Positions 1-6,494 of a DNA stretch of 7,827 bases are shown piece after piece; the first letter of the stretch is position 1; every line of letters begins with the position of its first letter. Origin of the DNA: an uncultured Thermomicrobiales bacterium (GTDB taxonomy: Bacteria > Chloroflexota > Chloroflexia > Thermomicrobiales > UBA6265); NCBI GenBank assembly GCA_902806395.1, contig CADCWH010000082.1:1-7827 (forward strand). Direction: 5' to 3'. A model generated the notes under the pieces. The model was not told the DNA's origin and made no database searches. It was given only the letters and a program-made list of their open reading frames with translations. A program made the translations under genes and the position numbers.

Positions 1-116
1 ATCGCTTGGTGGTGGCGCTCATCGACCTGGAAGAGCACCTGCTCGCCCACCTAGCCTTCGAGGAGGTGTCCCTCGGGCCGCTCCTCAGCACCTGGGATCG
101 CTGGCCGGTCGAGTAG
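1..116 (+). CDS. C-terminal end of a hemerythrin-like (HHE domain) protein, partial
   Basis: Open frame entering from the left edge (first full codon at base 3) and ending in TAG at 114-116; 37 residues are visible. The tail has an amphipathic helix with the pattern HLAFEEVSLGPLL, which resembles the final helix of hemerythrin HHE cation-binding domains, where a His and a pair of Glu residues (H-x3-EE) help bind a di-iron centre. These proteins bind oxygen or sense oxygen or redox state in the cytoplasm. The gene ends 12 nt before the MarR-family gene, so the two are probably co-transcribed and the regulator may respond to the same signal. The assignment rests on a short stretch: another four-helix protein such as a DinB-like enzyme would also fit. 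That a gene ends here is much more certain than the family. Confidence 0.5.
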   Translation, partial: RLVVALIDLEEHLLAHLAFEEVSLGPLLSTWDRWPVE

Positions 117-122
117 GGGAGG
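116..122 (+). promoter_or_regulatory. Ribosome binding site of the MarR-family gene
   Basis: GGGGAGG lies 6 nt before the ATG at 129 and uses the last G of the upstream stop codon. A second AGGAG touches the ATG directly, too close to be used for that start. The strong site supports the 129 start despite the unusually long N-terminus, and its overlap with the preceding stop suggests translational coupling. Confidence 0.6.
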
Positions 123-128
123 CAGGAG

Positions 129-704
129 ATGGGCGGCACGAACCGACATGCCCCCGACATGCCAGCCGCGGTCCCGCTGACCGACCGAGCCTATGCCCCC
201 GGTGGTGACCCATCCGGGGACGGGGCCGGCCCCATACCGATGGCCGGAGGCACCGGGCCACCCACCGCCGGAGTGGAGTCGGGAGCGACCTGCACCGGCA
301 TCTGGCAGGCGCTCCGCCTAGCGCATGATCGGGTCGCCCGGCGGCTGGCGATCGACCTGGACCGCGCGTGTGGGCTCGCCGTAAACGAGTTCGACGTGCT
401 CTGGCACCTCCGGACGTGTCCCGCCAGGGAGGTCCGGGTCGGTGCTCTCTCGGACGTGGTAGCCCTCAGCCAGCCGGCCATCAGCCGCCTGGTGTCGCGG
501 CTCGAAGGGCGCGGCCTGGTCAGCCGCGCCGGGGCGAGCGCCGACGGGCGGGTCTGCGTGGTCCGGCTCACCGCGGCGGGTGCCGCGCTGGTCGAGCGAG
601 CCACCGAGACCTACGCCCACGCCATCCACGACACCCTGGGGCCCACCGGCTCGGACGAGGACCACGCTGCCCTGCTGCGTGCCCTGGCCCGGATCGGCGG
701 GTAG
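129..704 (+). CDS. MarR-family winged helix-turn-helix transcriptional regulator
   Basis: Product of 191 residues. Residues 57-190 form a MarR fold: dimerisation helix (IWQALRLAHDRVARRL), a helix with FDVLWHL, the helix-turn-helix at about 104-129 with recognition helix SQPAISRLVSRLE, and the wing at about 131-147 with the family's D-x-R element (DGR, 139-141). MarR proteins are cytoplasmic dimers that bind palindromic operators and release DNA on binding a phenolic ligand or on cysteine oxidation. Four Cys (55, 81, 97, 143) could allow redox sensing, but no known cysteine motif is recognisable. The first 55 residues are Gly/Pro/Ala-rich, probably disordered, and longer than usual for a family of about 140-160 residues; the start is kept because of its ribosome binding site. 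It follows a hemerythrin-like gene by 12 nt and converges on aceB. The regulated genes are not shown by the sequence. Confidence 0.88.
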   Translation: MGGTNRHAPDMPAAVPLTDRAYAPGGDPSGDGAGPIPMAGGTGPPTAGVESGATCTGIWQALRLAHDRVARRLAIDLDRACGLAVNEFDVLWHLRTCPAREVRVGALSDVVALSQPAISRLVSRLEGRGLVSRAGASADGRVCVVRLTAAGAALVERATETYAHAIHDTLGPTGSDEDHAALLRALARIGG

Positions 705-731
705 GCCCGTCCCGCGGTCGTTCGGCACCGT

Positions 732-756
732 CCGTACCTCGCACCCCCGTACCTCG
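732..756. repeat. Short direct repeat in the convergent gap
   Basis: CCGTACCTCG occurs at 732-741 and again at 747-756, a perfect 10-nt direct repeat with a 15-nt period, in the 73-nt gap between the stops of the MarR gene and aceB. The second copy is followed by GTGCG, which can pair with CGCAC at 740-744 as a weak 5-bp stem. No T-run follows, so a classical terminator is not supported. Confidence 0.4.
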
Positions 757-777
757 TGCGGCCGCCCCCCGCGACGG

Positions 778-2388
778 CTACGCCAGTCGCTCGTACGCGG
801 GCAGTGTCAGGAAGGGTTCGAATGCCTCCGAGAGCACCAGGTCGTCGAGGATGTCCGCCGCCTCGCCGGTCCGCTCCGAGGTCGCGCCGCTGACCGCCAG
901 CTTGGCCATCTCGTCGGTGCGGGCGGCGAGGTAGCGTTCCCGGGTGATCGGGTCGCCGTCGTCGGTGGTGGCGCCGTGGCGGATCCACTGCCAGAGCTGG
1001 GCGCGGGAGATCTCGGCCGTGGCGGCGTCCTCCATCAAATTATTGATCGCCGCCGCACCCGTCCCCTGGAGCCAGGCGTCGATGTATTGGATCGCCACGC
1101 TGATGTTGGCCCGTAGCCCGGCCTCAGTGATCGTGCCACCCGGGACCTGGAAATCGACCAGGTCCCGGGTCGCCACCCGGATATCGTCGTAGGGACGCCC
1201 CTTCTGGTTCGGGGCGTCACCGAGGACGGCCGCGAACGATTCCGCCGCCACCGGCACCAGGCCGGGGTGGGCGACCCAGGTGCCGTCGAAGCCGTCGCCG
1301 GCCTCGCGGTCCTTGTACTCCCGGACCCGGGCGAAGGCGACCTCGTTGGCGGCCGCGTCGTGGCGGGTGGGGATGAAGGCCGCCATGCCGCCGATCGCGT
1401 GTGCTCCCCGCCGGTGACAGGTTCGCACCAGTAGCCGGGAGTAGGCCCGCATGAACGGCACGGTCATCGTCACCGCCGAGCGGTCCGGCAGCACCGCGCC
1501 CGGGTCATCCCGGAACACCTTGATCGCACTGAAGATGTAGTCCCAGCGGCCGGCGTTGAGGCCCGAGGCGTGGTCGCGGAGGGCGTAGAGGATGCCATCC
1601 ATGTCCAGCGCCCCGGGCAACGTCTCGATCAGGACCGTCGCCCGGATGGAGCCGTGGGGGATCCCTAGTTCGGCCTGTGCGGCGGTGAAGACGTCGTCCC
1701 AGAGGCGGGCCTCCTCGGCGCTCTCCAGCTTGGGCAGGTAGAAGTAGGGGCCGCTGCCCCGATCGAGCAGTTCGCGCCCGTTGTGGAACAGGTGAAGCCC
1801 GGCGTCGAACAGGCTGGCCGAGATCGGCTCGCCGTCCACGGTGACGTGCCGCTCCGTCAGGTGCCAGCCGCGCGGCCGGACGACCATGGTCGCGACCGTC
1901 TCGTTCAACGCGTACTGTCGACCGTCCGGATTCGTGAAGCTGATCGTCCGCCGCACCGCGTCGCGCAGGTTGACCTGGCCCTCGGTAACGTTCTGCCAGG
2001 TCGGGGAGAGGGCGTCCTCCAGGTCGCACATGAACACGTTGGCGCCGCAGTTCAGGGCGTTGATCATCATCTTGCGCTCGGCCGGCCCGGTGATTTCGAC
2101 CCGTCGGTCTGTCAGGTCGGCCGGCGCCGGGGCGACCCTCCAGTCCCCGTCAGCGTCCTGCTCAGCTCCCGGGACGCTGACCAAATCATCCAGTTGACCA
2201 GCAGCCAGCAGACGGTGCCGTTCCGGTCGTCGCCGGAGGAGATCGCGGCGGCGGGGGTCGAACCGGCGGTGCAGTCCGGCGACGAACGCCAGCGCCTCCG
2301 GCGTGAGGATCTCCCTGGCCGCCGCTGATACCGCCGCGTTGATCACGACTCCCTCGGTCGCTCCGCCCACCACATGTCCCGTTCCCAT
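778..2388 (-). CDS. aceB: Malate synthase A
   Basis: Condenses glyoxylate with acetyl-CoA to malate, the second enzyme of the glyoxylate shunt; cytoplasmic and Mg2+-dependent. At 536 residues it matches the usual size of malate synthase A (E. coli AceB is close to this). Family features from the chosen start: ITGP with the following lysine-rich helix near 100, [11 protein letters not shown] (121-131), VRPRGWHL with the conserved arginines (171, 173), LIET with a likely Mg-ligand Glu 255, GRWDYIF with Asp 283, the signature [12 protein letters not shown] (366-377), and [11 protein letters not shown] with the presumed catalytic Asp 454. The start is ATG at 2388 because AGGGAGGA lies 6 nt upstream; an upstream in-frame GTG at 2412 lacks such a site. 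It looks intact. No isocitrate lyase gene is beside it, so the shunt partner is elsewhere, or the enzyme clears glyoxylate from another source. Confidence 0.96.
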   Translation of the reverse strand: MGTGHVVGGATEGVVINAAVSAAAREILTPEALAFVAGLHRRFDPRRRDLLRRRPERHRLLAAGQLDDLVSVPGAEQDADGDWRVAPAPADLTDRRVEITGPAERKMMINALNCGANVFMCDLEDALSPTWQNVTEGQVNLRDAVRRTISFTNPDGRQYALNETVATMVVRPRGWHLTERHVTVDGEPISASLFDAGLHLFHNGRELLDRGSGPYFYLPKLESAEEARLWDDVFTAAQAELGIPHGSIRATVLIETLPGALDMDGILYALRDHASGLNAGRWDYIFSAIKVFRDDPGAVLPDRSAVTMTVPFMRAYSRLLVRTCHRRGAHAIGGMAAFIPTRHDAAANEVAFARVREYKDREAGDGFDGTWVAHPGLVPVAAESFAAVLGDAPNQKGRPYDDIRVATRDLVDFQVPGGTITEAGLRANISVAIQYIDAWLQGTGAAAINNLMEDAATAEISRAQLWQWIRHGATTDDGDPITRERYLAARTDEMAKLAVSGATSERTGEAADILDDLVLSEAFEPFLTLPAYERLA

Positions 2389-2394
2389 CGATGG

Positions 2395-2401
2395 TCCTCC
2401 C
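2395..2401 (-). promoter_or_regulatory. Ribosome binding site deciding the aceB start
   Basis: On the minus strand GGGAGGA sits 6 nt before ATG at 2388. It fits the anti-Shine-Dalgarno consensus well and decides in favour of this ATG over the in-frame GTG eight codons upstream (2412), which has only GC-rich sequence in front of it. Confidence 0.7.
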
Positions 2402-2776
2402 TGCCAGGTCACCGGGCCCGCCGCCCGGTCGTCGCCTCGTGCGCCAAGAGCCGCAAGCCCTGGGCCGTCCCGCGCACCACGCGATCACTTGGCCCCGCGG
2501 CGGACCGACGGGCGGTGACCGGATCCGGACAACCTGGACGATCCAGTGCCACCGGCGACACACCGGTCGGATGTGCCGACGACCATCTCGTTCGGTCGGA
2601 GGGACGTCTCCGGTCGGGGGTGGGCCGGTGCGCGAAGCCGGCATCCGGCCTGGCGTCCCCCGGGCGTGTGACCCGGGGTGGTGAGGCGCTTGGCCCCGCT
2701 GGATGGGATACGATGCCCCCATGCCGGGGACCAGCCAAGGTTCGCCGCCGGATCTCAGGGGGCAGCGCGAGGTCGC
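2402..2776. other. Divergent intergenic region between aceB and azlC
   Basis: About 375 nt with no convincing gene. It must hold the promoters of both aceB (leftward) and azlC-azlD (rightward), but I find no clear -35/-10 pair. The best plus-strand candidate is TACGAT at 2709-2714, with TTGGCC at 2690 spaced too closely (13 nt). A strong GC hairpin lies at 2658-2678. The frame of azlC stays open upstream to a GTG at 2678, but codons there show no membrane protein or conserved sequence. Confidence 0.5.
2658..2678. repeat. Perfect 7-bp GC inverted repeat (hairpin) upstream of azlC
   Basis: CCCCGGG at 2658-2664 and CCCGGGG at 2672-2678 are perfectly complementary around a 7-nt loop (CGTGTGA). 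It lies about 100 nt before the azlC start. As DNA it could be an operator; as RNA it would form a very stable stem in the leader. No T-run follows, so it is not a standard intrinsic terminator. Chance formation is possible in DNA this GC-rich. Confidence 0.4.
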
Positions 2777-3718
2777 ATGGGACGTCATGACGAGGAGTGG
2801 GTGGGGGAGGTCCGTGGTCGGTTGCGGTCTCGGGCCGGGCAGGGGCCAGACCGTCCGCCGCCCACACCTGCCCCGACCGAGATCGGTGACCCCACGGGGG
2901 CCGAGGTGGGGCAGCTGGGAACGCCGGACGATGCGCCGGGCGAAGCGTCCAGGACCATTCGCTGGGGCCGGGCCGGCATCGTCGCCGGGATCGTCGCTAC
3001 CCTGGCCCTCCTGCCCGGCAGCGTGATCGTCGGGATCGTCTTCGGCGTCCTCGCCCGCGAGGTCGGGATGAGCGGTCTCCAAGCCCTGACGATGAGCGTC
3101 TTGGTTTCGGGCGGGGCCGCCCAGTTCATCGCCCTCGACCTCTGGGCCTCGCCGGTCCCGGTGACGACCCTGGTCCTGACGACCCTGGTCGTCAACCTCC
3201 GCCATCTCCTCCTCGGGGCCTCGCTCCAGGCCTGGCTCGGCCCCCTCCGGGGCTGGCGCCGGTGGCTGACGCTCCACTTCTTGACCGATGAGTCTTGGGC
3301 CCTCTCGGAGGTCGCCCGGCGGCGCGGCGAGCGCGATGTCGCCTTCTTGGTCGGCAGCGGCCTCGTCGCCTACGGTGGATGGATCGCCGGGACGGTGGTT
3401 GGCTACCTGGTCGGGGATCGGGTCGGTGGCCTGGTGGGATGGGACATCGGCTTCATCTTCACCGCCCTCTTCGTCGCGTTGCTGGTCGGGATCGCCCGGG
3501 GCCGCCAGGACATCGCCCCCTTCGCGGTGGCGGCGGCCGTGGCCATCATCACCCAGCGGCTCGTCGGCGGCACCTGGTACATCCTCTGCGGCGGTATCGC
3601 TGGGAGCCTGGCCGGGGCGTTCTCGGTCCGTGCCAATTCGATCAGCACCCCCCGCGGCGGCCCGGCAGGCGGCCCGGCCGCACCCATCCCGACTGGCAGG
3701 ACCGCGGATCATGGGTGA
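2777..3718 (+). CDS. azlC: AzlC-family branched-chain amino acid exporter, large subunit
   Basis: Integral membrane protein that, with the small AzlD partner encoded next, exports branched-chain amino acids or analogues (AzlCD in Bacillus; YgaZH is the E. coli counterpart). From the chosen ATG it has 313 residues. A hydrophilic Pro/Arg/Gly-rich N-terminus of about 60 residues precedes a hydrophobic domain with GIVAGIVATLALLPGSVIVGIVFG (as two stretches near 67-90), the family motif GGAAQFIALDLW (112-123), NLRHLLLGASL (140-150) and TDESWAL (170-176), then further membrane segments to about residue 285. AzlC proteins usually have about 230-250 residues, so the N-terminal tail is extra. ATG 2777 has GCGAGG 4 nt upstream; GTG codons at 2801 and 2906 are alternative starts that would shorten the tail, and GTG at 2678 would lengthen it. 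The 3' end overlaps azlD, showing an operon. Confidence 0.9.
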   Translation: MGRHDEEWVGEVRGRLRSRAGQGPDRPPPTPAPTEIGDPTGAEVGQLGTPDDAPGEASRTIRWGRAGIVAGIVATLALLPGSVIVGIVFGVLAREVGMSGLQALTMSVLVSGGAAQFIALDLWASPVPVTTLVLTTLVVNLRHLLLGASLQAWLGPLRGWRRWLTLHFLTDESWALSEVARRRGERDVAFLVGSGLVAYGGWIAGTVVGYLVGDRVGGLVGWDIGFIFTALFVALLVGIARGRQDIAPFAVAAAVAIITQRLVGGTWYILCGGIAGSLAGAFSVRANSISTPRGGPAGGPAAPIPTGRTADHG

Positions 3719-4019
3719 TGGGAACCTATCTGCCTACGTCGCGATCGTCGCGATGGCCCTGGTCACCTACGCGACCCGGGCCGGAGGCCCGGCGCTGGTC
3801 CGCCGCCTGCCGCGTTCGGCTCGCATGGATGGCGCCCTGGGGGCCGTGCCTGGGGCCGTGCTGATGGCGATCGTCGCCCCCGCGGTCGTTGCCGCTGGCC
3901 CGGCCGGCTGGGCCGGCGCGGTCATCGTCCTCCTCGTCACCGCTCGCACCGGGCAGGTCCTGCTCGGCATCGCGGCCGGGATCCTGGTGGTCGGCGCGGC
4001 ATCGGGCCTGGGGTGGTGA
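3711..4019 (+). CDS. azlD: AzlD-family branched-chain amino acid exporter, small subunit
   Basis: A 102-residue protein with four hydrophobic segments (about 8-22, 43-61, 66-78, 82-99), the expected size and layout of AzlD. The start reads YVAIVAMALVTYATRAGGPALVRRLP, matching the family pattern of a membrane helix with VTY-x-TR followed by a basic RRLP loop, and GAVPGAVLMAIVAP in the second helix matches the conserved P-x-AVL-A element. It pairs with AzlC to form the exporter in the cytoplasmic membrane. ATG at 3711 overlaps the last 8 nt of azlC, including its TGA, so translation is probably coupled; GCAGG lies about 10 nt upstream. A nearby ATG at 3718 is in another frame. The gene converges on ispH. 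Confidence 0.9.
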   Translation: MGDGNLSAYVAIVAMALVTYATRAGGPALVRRLPRSARMDGALGAVPGAVLMAIVAPAVVAAGPAGWAGAVIVLLVTARTGQVLLGIAAGILVVGAASGLGW

Positions 4020-4054
4020 GTGGACGACCCATCGCGACCGGGCCCGAAAACGCC

Positions 4055-4099
4055 GCCGTCGCCACCCGCTACCCGGTCAGGGGCGTGGGCGGCGACGGT
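4055..4099. terminator. Inverted repeat between convergent azlD and ispH, possible terminator
   Basis: CCGTCGCC (4056-4063) pairs perfectly with GGCGACGG (4091-4098), with a flanking G-T wobble and, after one mismatch, three more G-C pairs inward (CCC 4065-4067 with GGG near 4087-4089). The loop is about 19 nt. Read on the minus strand, downstream of the ispH stop, the stem is followed within a few bases by a short TTTT (complement of AAAA at 4047-4050), so it could end ispH transcripts. For azlD, on plus, no T-run follows. This is moderate evidence only. Confidence 0.45.
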
Positions 4100-4150
4100 C
4101 GGATGGGCTCACATGCAGATCGGCTGCTGATCGTGATGGGCTCCCGGTGA

Positions 4151-5173
4151 TCAGAACGCCGGGACGTACTCCGGATCGATGGGCCGGATGCCGCCTTCGG
4201 GGGCGGTGTAGCCCTTCGCCACCAGGACGTTGACGACCTCCTCGATCACGTCGTCCGGGGTCGACGCGCCGGCCGTGACGCCGACCACCGTCGCGGCGGT
4301 CAGCCAGTCGTCCTCGATGTCCTCGGGGCGCTCGATGTGGTGCGATTCGACCCCCATCTGGCGGCCGACATCGGCGAGGCGGGCGGTGTTGCTGCTCTTC
4401 TTGCCGCCGATCGCCAGGATCAGGTCGACGCTGTCCCGCTCGACCAGGCGCTTCAGGGCGTGCTGCCGCTCGCTGGTCGGCTCGCAGATGGTGTTGCAGA
4501 GCCGGAACTCGCCGCCCTCGGGGATGACCAGGGCCTGGAGGGCGTTGGCGAAGGCCATCAATTCATCGACGTTCTTGGTCGTCTGGCTCACCACGGCCAC
4601 CTTCCGCGGCGGCGGTACCTTGCCCTCACCAACCTCGCCACGCCGCGCGTTCCAGGGGAGGTCGACCAACTTCTTCGCCGCCAGGGCCTTGCTGGTGCCC
4701 GCCCAGGCGATCACGCTCTTGACCTCGGGATGGTAGGCATCGCCGTAGACCACGATGAAGTAGCCCTGGCGGACCAGTTTCTGGGCCAGGCGCTGGACCT
4801 TGGTCACCAGCGGGCAGGTGGTATCGATCAGGGTGAGGTTGGCCGCCTCGGCCTCTCGGGCCAGGTGAGGGCCCATGCCGTGAGCGGTGATCGCCACCCG
4901 GCGGAACCCGCGGGAGACTGCCTCGTCGACCGAGGCCGTACCCTCGACGCCCCGCTCTCGCAGCCGTTCGACCACCTGGGGGTTGTGGATCACGTCCCCG
5001 ACCGGGGCGATCTTGTCGGCCGGGTCGGCCGCGTCGGTGATGATGTCCAAGGCTCGCCGGACACCCCAGCAGTAGCCCAGTTCGTCGGCCACGACGATCC
5101 GGCGGGAGGGACGGACGGCGAGGCCGGTATCGTCGGTGATCGTGTTCGGTGCGGCGACGGTGGCCGTGCCCAT
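4151..5173 (-). CDS. ispH: 4-hydroxy-3-methylbut-2-enyl diphosphate reductase (IspH/LytB)
   Basis: Iron-sulfur enzyme of the MEP (non-mevalonate) pathway, reducing HMBPP to isopentenyl and dimethylallyl diphosphate in the cytoplasm. The 340 residues carry three conserved cluster cysteines: Cys35 (GYCWGVRRA), Cys120 (DTTCPLV) and Cys230 (NTICEPTSERQ). Substrate-pocket residues are present: His63 (VIHNP), His98 (AHGM), His148 and Glu150 (YHPEV), Thr198/199 (SQTT), the SSNT stretch (260-263) and Ser304 (GAST). Cys226 is extra. There is a short N-terminal extension of about 20 residues and an insertion-like charged stretch near 174-190. The start ATG at 5173 has AGAGG about 6 nt upstream on the minus strand. 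Its upstream region is about 290 nt, so it probably has its own promoter rather than depending on the HAD gene behind it. The protein looks complete and functional. Confidence 0.97.
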   Translation of the reverse strand: MGTATVAAPNTITDDTGLAVRPSRRIVVADELGYCWGVRRALDIITDAADPADKIAPVGDVIHNPQVVERLRERGVEGTASVDEAVSRGFRRVAITAHGMGPHLAREAEAANLTLIDTTCPLVTKVQRLAQKLVRQGYFIVVYGDAYHPEVKSVIAWAGTSKALAAKKLVDLPWNARRGEVGEGKVPPPRKVAVVSQTTKNVDELMAFANALQALVIPEGGEFRLCNTICEPTSERQHALKRLVERDSVDLILAIGGKKSSNTARLADVGRQMGVESHHIERPEDIEDDWLTAATVVGVTAGASTPDDVIEEVVNVLVAKGYTAPEGGIRPIDPEYVPAF

Positions 5174-5300
5174 TGGGACCTCTTTCTCGTCGTTGACCGC
5201 GGGGAGGGGAGGGAGTGTCGGGACCGGGTGGTCACCCCCGGCGTCACCCGCTGGGGCGACCTCGTCGGGGATGCGGTCACTCGTATGGGGTCATCTACCG

Positions 5301-5318
5301 GCGCCACCCATGTGGCGC
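5301..5318. repeat. Perfect stem-loop in the ispH leader
   Basis: GCGCCAC (5301-5307) and GTGGCGC (5312-5318) are perfectly complementary around the 4-nt loop CCAT. It lies about 10 nt downstream of a TATACT-like -10 box on the minus strand, so it would fall at the very 5' end of the ispH transcript or act as an operator just after the promoter. Which of these applies is not shown by the sequence. Confidence 0.45.
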
Positions 5319-5328
5319 GTCCACACGA

Positions 5329-5334
5329 AGTATA
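5329..5334 (-). promoter_or_regulatory. Candidate -10 box for ispH
   Basis: On the minus strand TATACT matches five of six bases of the sigma-70 -10 consensus in an otherwise GC-rich region, and would give a leader of about 150 nt before the ispH start. No recognisable -35 hexamer lies 16-18 nt upstream (the region is GC-rich), so the call rests on the -10 alone. Confidence 0.35.
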
Positions 5335-5467
5335 GTCGGTGGCCCCGCCGCCGGTGGTTTCCACAATACCCCGGGGACATGTCGCCGGCCGATCCCCGTC
5401 GTTTGGCACCGTCGCCTGGGCAGCTAGCCCGGCATCCGTGTCCGCCCGCCGGGGGTGTGCCGTGGCC

Positions 5468-6232
5468 TCAGTCGCCTGGGATCCCGAGGAGTCCCAGCAC
5501 CTCGCCCACCCGGCGGATCTCGTGGTCCGGGGTGATGTCGCCTGGCGCTCGGGCGCGACCGTGCCGGTTGACCCAGACGGCGCGGATGCCGGCCGCCCGG
5601 GCGCCGGCCATGTCGTGCTCCATCGAGTCACCGATGAACACGGTCTCGGCCGGAGCCGCCTCCCCCAGGCGCAGGGCCTCGGCGAAGATGGCCGGGTCGG
5701 GTTTCCAGGACTCGATCTCCTCCGAGACCAGCACGAAATCCACCAGCCGCTCGATCTCCAGCAGTCGGATCTTGGCGCGTTGCACCTCGGACGGCCCGTT
5801 GGTCACCAGGCCGATCCGGGCGTCCCGCGATCTCGGGGAGCGACGCAGGGCCAGCAGGGTCGCCTCGGCATCCTCGAACAGGGTCAGGCCGTGGAACCGG
5901 TTGGCCCGATACCAGGCCATCGCCGCCGGGGCCGCGGAAGGGTCATCCAGTCCATGGTCTCGTAGGAGGTCGGCAAAATGGTCGGACCCATGCGGATTGC
6001 GCTCCACCGACGCGGCGGCGAGCCGCTCGATGTGGTCTGGGAACCGCCGTCCCGCCGCCGCGTCGTCCCCCCCGGCGGGCTCTCCACCGGCAGGGTCGGC
6101 CGTCGCGGACTCGCCCGCCAGGGCATGGCTGAAGGCCAAGCGCAGGCGCAGGTCACGGGCCGACGTGTAGTCGCAGAGCGTGTCATCCAGATCAAAGAGC
6201 AACAGGCGCGGGGAGGGGATGGATGGGGTCAT
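5468..6232 (-). CDS. HAD-superfamily hydrolase (subfamily IA-like phosphatase)
   Basis: Cytoplasmic haloacid dehalogenase-fold hydrolase, most likely a phosphatase of small phosphorylated metabolites. All four HAD motifs are present in 254 residues: motif I FDLDDTLCDY with nucleophile Asp14 and acid/base Asp16; motif II LVTNG with Thr144; motif III SWKPDP with Lys177; motif IV GDSMEHDMAGA with Asp202 and Asp207, followed by the AGIRAVWVNR strand typical of the YjjG/GmhB-like group. The cap between motifs I and II is helical, with a low-complexity Gly/Ala/Asp stretch at 41-62 that looks like a loop insertion. The start ATG at 6232 is supported by GGAGG 6 nt upstream; the frame is open further upstream (to 6430), but that part is Arg-rich without similarity. 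The substrate cannot be assigned. It lies upstream of ispH on the same strand, 294 nt away. Confidence 0.92.
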   Translation of the reverse strand: MTPSIPSPRLLLFDLDDTLCDYTSARDLRLRLAFSHALAGESATADPAGGEPAGGDDAAAGRRFPDHIERLAAASVERNPHGSDHFADLLRDHGLDDPSAAPAAMAWYRANRFHGLTLFEDAEATLLALRRSPRSRDARIGLVTNGPSEVQRAKIRLLEIERLVDFVLVSEEIESWKPDPAIFAEALRLGEAAPAETVFIGDSMEHDMAGARAAGIRAVWVNRHGRARAPGDITPDHEIRRVGEVLGLLGIPGD

Positions 6233-6494
6233 CAGTCGCCTCCGTCCATTGACTGGCGATGCCCAGTCCCGCCTCTCCACTGCCCAACGCGATCCGGTCC
6301 CCACCCGCGTTCCCTGCGTTGGCTCCCCACGTCTACGCTCGCTTTCTTGGACCGGACCCCGACCTTGTCCAACCCGGTCCGTCGTCCCGCATGGGTCTCT
6401 CGTCCGGCGGTGCCATGGGGACACCGCCACGCCCTCGCCGACGGCTCAAGTCCCCGGGCACGCATGTCTGGTTCCCTGATCGCACCCTTCCGGC
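6233..6494. other. Non-coding region upstream of the HAD gene
   Basis: About 260 nt with no supported gene. It has two inverted repeats: GGACCGG (6349-6355) with CCGGTCC (6374-6380) around an 18-nt loop, and the hairpin at 6406-6428. A degraded relative of the downstream repeat (CAAGTCC near 6446, CTGGTTCC near 6468) can be seen at its end. The HAD promoter should be here on the minus strand, but no clear hexamers stand out. Confidence 0.4.
6406..6428. repeat. Hairpin with 7+2 bp stem
   Basis: GGCGGTG (6406-6412) is perfectly complementary to CACCGCC (6422-6428); two more C-G pairs form inside past one bulged A, leaving a 4-nt loop (ATGG). There is no T-run on either side. The role is unknown: it may be a structured RNA element, or reflect the GC bias. 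Confidence 0.4.

Larger units (their letters stand above)
5174..5467. other. Intergenic region between the HAD gene and ispH
   Basis: About 294 nt without a supported gene. On the minus strand it contains the candidate -10 box, the stem-loop and, nearer ispH, a repeated GGGTGAC element (about 5228-5249) whose flanks can pair weakly with CACCC. I see no known riboswitch pattern. Confidence 0.5.

Noticed and set aside
2690..2714. TTGGCC and TACGAT as the azlC promoter
   Set aside because: Spacer of 13 nt is too short and both hexamers are weak; kept only as a remark.
2186..3712. A 508-codon open frame on the minus strand opposite azlC
   Set aside because: It overlaps azlC on the other strand and the aceB 5' end; the product is Gly/Asp/Pro/Arg-rich with no recognisable domain, as expected for antisense frames in high-GC DNA, while azlC has clear family motifs.
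4337..5335. A 332-codon open frame on the plus strand opposite ispH
   Set aside because: It mirrors the ispH coding strand, whose cluster cysteines and motifs are complete; the plus-strand product has no family pattern and no ribosome binding site.
5136..6170. A 344-codon open frame on the plus strand opposite the HAD gene
   Set aside because: Low-complexity Ser/Arg/Pro/Ala product across the intergenic region and the HAD gene; the HAD motifs on the minus strand explain the open reading.
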